DNA from: Styela clava
Taxonomy: Eukaryota; Chordata; Ascidiacea; Stolidobranchia; Styelidae
Reading direction: 5' to 3'
Length of the DNA: 64,000 nt
NCBI RefSeq assembly: GCF_964204865.1
Contig: NC_135258.1
Coordinates: 15,801,001-15,865,000, forward strand
Shown: positions 23,013-32,265 of the stretch, piece after piece
Numbering within the stretch: position 1 is the stretch's first letter
Layout: every line of letters begins with the position of its first letter
Translations under genes and position numbers: made by a program
Notes under the pieces: generated by a model
Told to the model about the DNA's origin: nothing
Seen by the model: only the letters and a program-made list of their open reading frames with translations
Databases searched by the model: none

Positions 23013-25679
23013 GATGCACTACTTCGCACTCCGTTTTCGCAGCTGCCGCTGGAACGAAAATTAGAGGTACAACGTCTTGGGCCTTATCAACCAAAAAATT
23101 GTTCACTGGAACAATCCCATGACGGAGGAAAGCGTCGGCGTACATTCTGCGCAGAAACTTGGTATAAAAAACACGAATGGTTGTGTTACAGCGAGGACAA
23201 AAATGCACTTTTTTGTTTTTATTGCCTACTTTTTGCTACCGCCCGTGACTCACGTTGGTGTAAATTTGGTTTTAGATATCTTAAATATCTTTCCGAGCGT
23301 GCCAGGGATCATCAATCTTCTATGGAGCATCTGGACAATGCAGTAAAATACCGAACATTCGGAAATGTTATTATTGCAGCACAGTTGGATGAAGGACGCG
23401 CGGTTTCTATTCGTCGGCACAACCAAAACGTCGAGAAAAACCGCCATGTTCTCGGTCGATTGATAGATGTTTTGAAGTTCATTGGTTGTCACGAGCTGTC
23501 CCTCCGTGGGCACGATGAACGGGCTGGCTCTTCTAATAGAGGGGTATTTTTGGATATGGTGGAATACACCGCATCCCTAGATACAGTATTGAGAGATCAT
23601 CTTGATGCCGCAACTGTTTCGAAAGGGACATCTAAGGATATCCAAAATGATTTGCTCGACTCAATGTATAAAATTTATTTACAACATTTGGCTCTGGAAA
23701 TTGAGAATTGCCAGTTCCTTTCGATTCAGTCTGACGAGACAACTGACATCACGTGCGTTTCCCAACTGGCTGTGATTTTTCGGTTTGTGAAAGATGGTAA
23801 ACCTACCGAGAGATTTCACAGCTTTGTACCAATCGTTGATCGCACGGCTTGCGAAATATCGGCTGTACTGAAAGAAGTGTTACAGCCTTACAACGCGAAG
23901 TCAAAATTGATAGCTCAAACTTATGACGGCGCGGCAGTCATGAGTGGGTCGAAACACGGTGTTCAAGTTGATATAAAAGAAGATTTTCCTCATGCGCATT
24001 TTTTACATTGTTATGCACACCAATTTAACCTCGTTATTAAAAATATGTGTCTTGATACCCCTCTCGTACGTATATTTTTTGCAAATGTTTCGGGGTTTTC
24101 TTCATTTTTTTCCGTTTCGCCGAAGCGCTCTGACCTCCTTCGCCAGATATGTAGCCAATGCGGGGCGTGTCCGAAATTAGGTCTGAGCTCATTGAGTGTT
24201 TCAATGGCATTCAGAGCTCTCCGGTTTGGGACGAACGCTCTGTGAGGGAGGCGGCAGGTCTAACGCGTCTGCTAGAAGATGGTGAGTTTTCATTTTTTCT
24301 CGCTTTTTTCTCCACAATATTCTATCACGTGGATGTATTATACGGCGCATTGCAGTCAAGGCTAATGGATGGAGCGTCTGTGCAGTCGTGTATTTCAGAC
24401 TTCTGCGATGCTGTATCTCGTATCCGGGAAACAATAAAATACGACGACACATGGAGTGCTTCTTTACGCCGCGGGCAAACAACGCAGCGTTTGATTTTGT
24501 CTGCAAAGGAATGCTGTGACATTCTGATGAATCAAATAGGCGATCGTCTGCGCACTGAACACCTTGCCGCGTTCTCTTTGATGAACCCCAAAAATTTTCC
24601 GAAATTTGCACGTCAATTTCCCATCCATTTGTTGGCTACTGTCTCCAAATTTTACCCCATGATAAACGTGGGTAAATTGGAAAATGAATTGCGATGTATA
24701 TACACCAATCAAACATTTTTGAATATCACATCAACTTGCGCGCTCTATGGGTTCCTCATAGATAACACTCTAGTAACTACCTTTGCGGCGTCTGCAAAAT
24801 TTCTGGACATCATTTTGACGACGCCTATTTCTTCCGCCGACGCAGAGCGAACATTCAGCACGCTGAAGCGTATTAAAACATATCTCAGAAACACAATGAA
24901 GCAATATAGATTAAATTCCTTAACTGTTTTATCCATTCACAGAGACGTTATTTCTGGGATGCATGACTTTAATCAGCGCGTTATTGAGCATTTTGCTTCC
25001 AAGAAACCGCGGCGTGTTGCATATATCTTCAAGCAGTAGAAGTCTAGCAGCATATATATCTATGAGTGACCGACGCATGTCCTTATCTTTGCATTAGCTT
25101 TCCTTTCTTCATAGTAACGTTTTAAACCTTATTTTAGGTTTTGTCTGCTTTCCCAAAGTTTCTGTTAATATGTCATTGTATTTATCTGGGTAAATATTGC
25201 CTTTCCTTTTGAAAGAGGTTTCAAAATAAACTATGTCTATATTTATTAATCCCCTGACTTGGACCGGTTTTAAAGACACTTTCTTATCGTCAAAAATTGT
25301 CGCTTTTGCCGATTGGTTGTTACCGATGGAATGGTTTTTATACTCATAAAATGATGTGAGAACTTACAGCGCTCATCTTGTCCCCGTAGATGGGGGTGAC
25401 TTGGTCCCGCAGTAGCTTGCCCCGGTTGTCAAAATGACCACGCGCCGCCATTGCCTATACCTATACTCGAGTCCAATTGAATATCAATGCATATGACGTT
25501 ACAATTACAGCTAGGTAGTGCGAAACGAACAACGCATGTCATAAGATCAATACCCCAAATTTTTGTGCATGCAACTACGAGAAAGCCTATGGTACATAAA
25601 GGTACGGCTCGCGGTTCCACCCAGTTATTTGTGCGTGGCCCTTCTGTATTGAAGGTTGCACATCCATGGTCTAGTTGAA

Positions 25680-26440
25680 ATCGTTGACGTAGACTCTACG
25701 TATTCACACTTTGTACCTACTTCTCCTAACCTATCTTAGCCCCTTTATCTTTAGCAATGAGGAAATTCTGATCTTTGGTGAATACAATACTTTCTGGTCA
25801 CTTCTGATAAATTTTCGACACCATGAATCCCTTGGGAGATTCAGCAGATGTTGCACTGTACAACTTCTGTCTGGAAAGGAGCAATTCTAAGATATCCCAT
25901 ATATATATGTAAGCGACAGGGTGGGCCAGGCTGTATATATTTTGTTCAATCTGCAATACTCTGTAACATGACCGGTATACCACGTGTATATCGTGTATAC
26001 CACGATGCCTGAAAATATTATTGGGACTGTCAAACTTATTTTATGGCTCAATTCAGGACTCCAATTATGACTAAAAAGACGCATTAAAATGCAAACAAAT
26101 TTTAATATAGAACATATTTTTGCACTCTAGTTAGTTTGTTCAGTTGAAATATTTAAAAATGCACATAAGTTGTCCCCTAAATCTGTCGTTTACCTCATTC
26201 TTCAAAATTATTTTAAAACTCTGATTTTCCATATATATCTATTGAAATACAAAGATATAGTTTTTGAATCAAGATTATCTTACATTTACTTGCTGTTATG
26301 TATTCATCCGAGAAAGAAATTTTATCGTGAAAGGTATTTTGATCACGTTACTCTGCGAAACCTTAGAATGCAAATTATTTAGTAGCAGAAAAATAGTTGG
26401 CAATGTGCTGGTTTTTACAACTCTGGCATTGACTGGACTG
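25680..26440. other. Intergenic; no gene recognised
   Basis: AT-rich with a palindromic stretch near 25975-26003 (CACGTGTATATCGTGTATACCACG). No coding exon recognised. Confidence 0.35.
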
Positions 26441-26450
26441 TCCCCTAGTA

Positions 26451-27170
26451 CAGCGTTTCCCAAACGCAATGCTTACGCTCTCTTTATCTCGCCTCGCGGA
26501 ACACAAAAAAATAAAAGGGTAAAAAACTGATGAGAAAAAATGATGTAATGCAGCGATTCCCAACCGCTGCGCCGTGGCGAGTTGCCAAATGCGTCGCGAA
26601 AACTAGCAGAAATGTGTTAAACATAACTAAAATATTAAAATATGAATATTTTACCTATTGCATTTATTAAAATGTTTTATTGTTTCCTATGAATCAATAA
26701 ATTTATATTACCCTGCCATGTCGTTTACTTTCTATTACGTAGTGTTTGCCTCTAATATTACGTAACAATGGAGATAGAGAAGTTCTTGCAGAAATTTCGT
26801 GAGCTGCATTTTATTTATCTGCTGAATCGAGTTAAGCGAACATGAGTGATTTTTTCAGAATTTTAAAGTAAAACCAGGCAGATATAGAGGAAGGAGAGTT
26901 GACCTTTTGCCTTTATTCTTTAGGCCTACACGTTTGCATATAGCAAAACTAAAAAGATTGCCGTAAACTTGACAGTCAGTCAAAAAGCTAGGCCGACGAC
27001 TAACGAAAATGCCATTACCCTCAAAATGTTAGTCCGCTTCAGGCCGACGGTGACGCGATATTAAACGGCTGCCAGTTGGGTGACAACTTCACAATCCCGA
27101 TATCGCCATGGCGACTAGTTTAGTCGTAATTTTGATCCTATTTACGCGGAACACATTGTGGAAAACGCTG
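26451..27170. mobile_element. hAT-type element with CAGCGTTTCCC ends
   Basis: Ends are CAGCGTTTCCCAAACGC and, inverted, CAGCGTTTTCCAC. Flanks are CCCTAGTA (26443-26450) and CCTTAGTA (27171-27178), an 8-bp duplication with one mismatch. At 26551 a second hAT-like left end (CAGCGATTCCCAACCGCTGC) lies inside, suggesting a nested relative. No transposase frame. Confidence 0.75.
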
Positions 27171-27175
27171 CCTTA

Positions 27176-27196
27176 GTATATATATATATATATATT
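27176..27196. repeat. (TA)n microsatellite
   Basis: A run of about ten TA units immediately right of the target duplication of the 26451-27170 element. Confidence 0.8.
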
Positions 27197-27449
27197 TTAT
27201 TTTATCTTCAGACTTTCGTTTTACTCTTTCGGTCGGCGCCATGCCCTCACTTTGAATGACGCCATGAAAACACGCCAGTAGTAGTTTTTGTAGCATTTGT
27301 GTTAAGACTAATTCCATTTTTGTGTAAAAATTTATTGCTTTTCTCAACAATTTGTATATTATATTGGTTTATGATCGGATTGCAATACCATTATTATTTT
27401 GTCACAAATTTGGAGCAGAACAAAACAGTGGTCCACGATCGTTGAATTA

Positions 27450-27719
27450 ATTAGCTTTTCTTTTTCTGTGGCGCATTCGAGCTTGCAAAACACGTATTAG
27501 TTTGGATAACTTTTGGCTCTTGCTCCTGAGGCGCCACCCTATGATTGTCGTTCTGGGAATTACGTCTTTTACCAGGAACAGCGTCATCATATTCATAATC
27601 GATACTCTCATTTGAATCATCATCTGAAAGTGTGTCATTAGAAACACATGCTAACCATTGCAATTTTCTGCTAAGATTCTTCCCCCTCCCCACATTTACA
27701 ATTGTTCCGCTAGATCGCT
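27450..27719 (-). CDS. Putative last exon of an unknown gene
   Basis: On the minus strand a TTATTTTCAG acceptor is followed by an open frame of about 88 codons to a TAA at 27450. The product is acidic then basic, with an SDDDSNESIDYEYDDA segment followed by GKRR and ending in APQKKKS, consistent with a nuclear protein tail. Minus-strand AATAAA occurs about 120 bases downstream (27327-27332). I could not find the preceding exon; upstream sequence (higher coordinates) is filled by transposons. The family is not recognised, and this could be a chance ORF. Confidence 0.4.
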
Positions 27720-28186
27720 GAAAATAATCTAAGGCAGTTAGTTATCCATTATTCTTACCTCGTATTTATAGCTAATAGAGTGGATTACATTTGGTAATAA
27801 ATCCTAACCATATCATTTGTGCATGCATTATGTCATGCCGCCATAACTGTCTGTTTACGAAAAATGATCAGTAGACAAATCCTTTTCTCGGTGACGGTAC
27901 ATCTGAACCCATGTGTATATCCGCGGGTTCAACCTATATGCGGGTGCTGAAACGCATAGTTTAGGGTTGCCATACCGTCCGGAAAATTCCGGACATGTCC
28001 GGAATTTAGGGTTAAATTTTGCGTCCGGGAGGAATTTTAAAAATTGCTCAAATGTCCGGAATTTTACTGCATCTGCAATGGTAATGTGCACACTGCTAAT
28101 ACAGAACATTGTTATTTCGTACCGTGCGCATATTTTTACTACGAGGTTGTATGAAATTTTAATATAACAGAGCGTTTTCCTTATCA

Positions 28187-29092
28187 ATGGTGTTAAAGTT
28201 GCAAACTTTGCAAATGCTTTTAGTACCTGTGCAAATGGATGAAACCAATGGAAGAGTTTACTTATTTCAAATGGATAACCTTGAACGAGATACCAAGTTG
28301 AAAGGATGTAAAGCAGGGGTTGGCAACCTACGGCCCGCAGGCCGGATCCGATCCGCGGAGCAATATAATCCGGCCCACGACGCTTCACTGGATTATAGTA
28401 ACAAAACAGCTGTTTTAACGATTATATTCTTTACGTAACAGAATTAATTTTGCGACACGCGTAGGCTAAATGATGTTATAACCTAACAAGTATATAATTC
28501 ACAATTGCGCGTTTAATGACCCTATAATTTAATTATAATTACACAAATGGCAACAAAACGCAGAAAAGTTGATGCTTAGCGCAAATGGTTTAATGGTACA
28601 GAAAATATTCAAATGGTCAGTCTTCGTGCGCTGCTCTAAATTTAACTTCTGATCTGTGTGAAAAAGTGTGATTCATAGGCTATCCGTTCGGTTTTCAACA
28701 TTCTAAAAATATGAGGCCCGCCAATGACTTGCAACCTTTGGTTTTGGCCCGCGAGCGACAAAAAGTTGCCGACCCCTGATGTAAAGCCTTGCCTGGAACA
28801 TCTGATTAGTAAACGGGTTGATGTGGACTATGATAAATGCTTTGACCAATTCTGTAACTTGAAGCAGTTTGTGGAAAGTTACCTACAAGACGAAGAATTT
28901 ATTAAACTGCCAACGCATAAGAAATGGTGCAAATATTTCGATCAGTCTACGAACATCACATGCCACTCCGAAATTTTAAGGATTGAACTGTCTTTCTTTG
29001 CTATCACATCCCACAATTCCAATATTGTAGAGAGAGTCTTTTCACTGATGCAAAGTCAGTGGACTAAAGAGAGAAACAATTTGCGACTATAA
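28187..29092 (+). pseudogene. hAT transposase remnant, C-terminal part
   Basis: The portion after the nested MITE (28779-29092) keeps a hATC-type block (SFFAITSHNSNIVERVFSLM, then WTKERNNL). The part before the MITE is in a different frame. The protein is broken by the MITE insertion, stops and frameshifts, so no active product is expected. Confidence 0.7.
28314..28778. mobile_element. hAT MITE nested in a hAT transposase remnant
   Basis: 465 bp with ends CAGGGGTTGGCAACCTACGG and, inverted, CAGGGGTCGGCAACTTTTTG. Flanked by ATGTAAAG at 28306-28313 and 28779-28786, an exact 8-bp duplication. The interior keeps the beginning of a former transposase frame (MATKRRKVDA, then a stop), so it is a deletion derivative of an autonomous hAT. 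Relatives lie at 49395-49665 and 52891-53292. Confidence 0.92.
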
Positions 29093-30074
29093 AAGGCATG
29101 TTGACTCTCCAATATAATTTCAAAGATATGCACTGTAGTGAATTGTTTTCATTTTTGAAATCAGACAAGGAGAGAATGAGATCTTCAGAAAAATATGCAT
29201 GGTCAGAAGAGTAAATTTGTAGTGATTGTCTTTAATTCGTTTTAAGCATGTAATTGCTGTTTTTCCGTTTTGGCACAATCTAATTCTCATTCTTATTTTT
29301 CACTCTGAATTTGAGATTTTTTCAGTCGACGGCCCGAGCTATATTTAGAGTGTGCTTACCTGCCTGGTGTGAGATTCTGCTTGTGACTGAAGACAATACT
29401 TTTCATTTTGGTAGCTGGCGCTTTAGCATGAGTATCGTACAACGTTTGCAGCCTTAGCATTTCGGTAGCGCATATATATGGTCTCATGAAAATAGGTACC
29501 TCCAGAAAGAAGTATGCGCACCAAGATGGCGCACAACCTGAACATAGTTTTTGTGTACCGGTTAGGACTAAGGTTGTGCGACATAGTCATGCGCTGTCCG
29601 GAATTTTGCTTTTTCAAATATGGTAACCCTAGCATAGTTATCCGTACAACAAACAAAAAAATTTCCATGGGTGCAATAGTATGCAGGTGCAATTGTCGTG
29701 GGTTCAAATGTAATGGAACCCCTTCTCTCCTTGTCGAATTTATATACTGCGTCTTGATATCACCTGATTGTACTTTATATGTCATAGGGAAGATATGAAG
29801 TCCATTATCTTCTCGATAACCTCACACAACTGGCGAAACGGAAAAGTTAAATCTCCGCTTGGGACAGATGAATGTCACGTCCCGTCGCATTACCTAACAT
29901 TTCTCCAAGAAACAAACACATATTTGTCTGGGGAAGGAGGGCGTATTGCACAACGGCGTTGAAAAACTTCTCGTGAATCTTAAAATCTTCTCATAAAGTT
30001 AGGCTTCTTGGCGTAGTTACCCACCTTCGTACCCATATATTTAAGCATCTCTCCCTTGAAATAGGTCATCAAAA

Positions 30075-30263
30075 CGGTTCCATTACATTTGAACCCACGT
30101 ACATTTGAACCCATGACAATTGCACCTGTATGCTATTGCACCTATGGAATTTTTTTTGTTTCACGGATAGTTAAACCCATACTAACCCTAACCCATGGGT
30201 TTTAGCACCCGCATATAGATTGAACCCGTGGATATACGCATGGGTTCAAATGTACGGTCACCC
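30075..30263 (-). repeat. GGGTTCAA-family repeat, copy B with perfect 17-bp inverted termini
   Basis: The inverted copy of 27891-29720. GTACATTTGAACCCATG at 30099-30115 and its exact reverse complement at 30239-30255 bracket the core. It contains several TGGGTTCAA or TTGAACCCA motifs. No coding potential. Confidence 0.8.
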
Positions 30264-32217
30264 ATCAAAACACGCCAGTAGATGCCAAGAATTATTGGTT
30301 GAACACAAGCTGAAATTTCTTAAATAGGCTACAATACGTTCTAACTGCTGATCGGCCTAATAAACGTGCTGGCATCAATTTAATTGAAATAAAGCAACGA
30401 TTTTTCTATGAGCCCGGGTCATATGTCATGTAACTGTTAAAAACCTTGCAAAAACAGTGAAAATTAATGCTGTTCCATCCAGCTAAGTTTTCAAAAGTCG
30501 TATTTACGATCGCCCGGTTGGGAGCTTCGCCTGTATATACCGTTTATACACCCAATTAAAATATATATTCATATTTAATATTACTTCTGTAGCACTATAA
30601 TTTTTTTCAGTGGTCCCTGTGCATTACCCTGAGGTGACTTACCCTGGCTTCTGAGAATGAGAGTATCACTTTTCTTCGGGGAAACTCTCCTAAAAACTCC
30701 TCAACACATACCAGTCGTCAGATATACTATTAAATTTAGTAAACTTGTTAGCATCATAATATAAATCGTGATTAACTGAACATATATGGCGCATAGATCA
30801 GTACTCTTCGATGCATAAAACCTCGTATAGTTCGATTTTGTGTAAATCTGCTAGAACAGCTAATATCAAAACACTACCGTCCCCCTCCATACCAGACGAT
30901 GAACAAACCCTAGGATAGTGTAGATCACGTTCCAACCTCTATGAGCAATATGATTGGTTAAAGAGCTAGGAAATGCATTGTGGGTTGAAAAAGCGCACGT
31001 GAGGAGGCCTTTCCATTTTCGACGAAGGAAGGTCCTGGCTGGAATATTTGCACCCAAATAAATTCAAGCGGTACTCGGTGTTCAACGGGATCACCATTTG
31101 TTAAAAAGTAAGTGTGTCTGCTGTTTTAGGGTTAAGCATGGTTAACATTGGTTTGTAATGTCGGTTTGTTTGGCAGCGCAGGCCACATTCGGAGACTGCT
31201 GTTTGGAGTGAATATAATTAACGCTCTGACAGCTCCGACGCTTTAATTTATCCGTCTGTCGTTTGGCATGGATTTCTGGACCTCGTTATGGACGGCCCAT
31301 AAGTCTGTGTTGGATAATACCGTATGCTGATAATGGTCGCAATGCGGAAGTCACCAGGCAAGGTTGGGGGTGCGCAGGGTTTTTATAGTCTGTATCGTTG
31401 AACGCTAGACACATGCCAGCATGCTGACATGACCATGAAACTCAACTGCCACACCACGGCACCACCAAATCCTGAAATCTACCAAATTAATACCGGTATT
31501 ACTAGCGCATGCGTACATTTCAAGTATTCAAGGTAAGTCTGTAAGTTGGGTTTTTTCTGGGAGCGCTGGTGACAGTCCAGCGTCTTGCATGACCATTTTC
31601 AAATAATCTTATTTCTGTAATTTCGGTTTACAAACTTTTTGCTGCGCTAATCAGTCGGCCCAGATGTTTCTTCGCCCGTCCCCTCGTACTGTCATACCGT
31701 ACCCCACTTTTGCGGGGTCTGGTACCATAGTCATACAGTACAGTTCGCTGGTCAAAAGCACTATTATAAGTCAATGTGAACCTACTCCACCAAAATCAAG
31801 AATGTACAGACACTAGACGTCATTATTATTCACCATATTCACAACAATTTACGATGCCTTGTTCTAATATTGTAGTTGTGTGTTGATTGACAAATCCATT
31901 TGTTAGGTAATTCACAATTGGATATTCATGATATTCACAGCCAGGTTTCCACAAATTCGCAAGGAATATTTGTTCCTTACTGGCTTTAAACTGATCAGAC
32001 TCAAATGCTGTTAATCAATGAAATATGACAAGTTAGAATAATCCCCTAATAAGGATGACTGCTATTCAATGATTGTATAGTTAAATGTCGCAAGACACAT
32101 GCTCATGACGTGAATCCTGAGCTTCATGCAAATTCTTAAAAGTTTCAAGTTTCTCTTTTTGATGCTTCTACACATCTTTTTGAACAAAATTCTAATATTT
32201 AACATTTTTTTTTTCAG
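30264..32217. promoter_or_regulatory. Upstream region and possible 5'UTR exon of the selenophosphate synthetase gene
   Basis: No coding gene recognised. An AAG|GTAAGT donor at 31532-31533 and a TTTTTTTTTCAG acceptor ending at 32217 could delimit a 5'UTR intron. An imperfect hairpin lies at about 31696-31730 (ACCCCAC...GCGGGGT). The true start is not determinable here. Confidence 0.3.
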
Positions 32218-32265
32218 CAGCTCTCTATCCATCGCAAAGCATAGACAATTGTCTATATTCACCCC

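Larger units (their letters stand above)
20473..25039 (+). pseudogene. hAT transposase with TTF-type zinc finger, interrupted and frameshifted
   Basis: The start codon at 20473 plus 13 bases is followed by the LTR insertion. If reading resumes at 23017, with one copy of the GATG duplication, the frame is open to 24245. Visible parts: a TTF-type zinc-finger segment (HEWLCYSEDKNALFCFYC), hAT catalytic Asp blocks (SIQSDETTDITC and QTYDGAAVMSG), the HCYAHQFNLV motif and, in a second frame (24158-25039), the hATC dimerisation block SADAERTFSTLKRIKTYLRN with its Glu. The first frame ends around 24150-24245, where related transposases have a CPTRW-like segment. A frameshift, and probably a small deletion, separates the halves. 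A functional product from this copy is unlikely. Confidence 0.8.
20007..25668 (+). mobile_element. hAT transposon (TTF/ZMYM-type), split by an LTR element
   Basis: The left end is CAGGGGTGTGTAACCTACAG. The probable right end, read inverted, is CATGGATGTGCAACCTT. The terminal 250 bases match 3' ends at 57040-57160 and 57165-57375. It carries a transposase reading frame (see pseudogene at 20473) and is interrupted at 20489 by the LTR element. The 8-mers outside the proposed ends do not match (GTGGACGT, GTCTAGTT), so the limits are tentative. Confidence 0.65.
27962..29631 (+). mobile_element. hAT element (CGTCC-type) with exact 8-bp target duplication
   Basis: 1670 bp. The left end is TAGGGTTGCCATACCGTCCG and the right end, inverted, is TAGGGTTACCATATTTG. 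It is flanked by GCATAGTT at 27954-27961 and 29632-29639. It contains remnants of a hAT transposase and a nested MITE at 28314-28778. It inserted into a GGGTTCAA-family repeat. Confidence 0.92.
27891..29720 (+). repeat. GGGTTCAA-family repeat, copy A (split by a hAT element)
   Basis: Left part 27891-27961 and right part 29632-29720 together match the inverted copy at 30075-30263 and the partial copy at 38726-38848. Shared blocks include TATATCCRCGGGTTCAA, CTATATGCGGGTGCT, GGTGCAATAGTATGCAGGTG and TGGGTTCAAATGTAATGGAA. Confidence 0.8.

Noticed and set aside
24201-24611. 136-codon minus-strand ORF
   Set aside because: Shadow of the hAT transposase coding strand.
27855-28388. 177-codon minus-strand ORF
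   Set aside because: It spans the junction of the GGGTTCAA repeat, a hAT end and a MITE, so it is a chance frame across three repeats.
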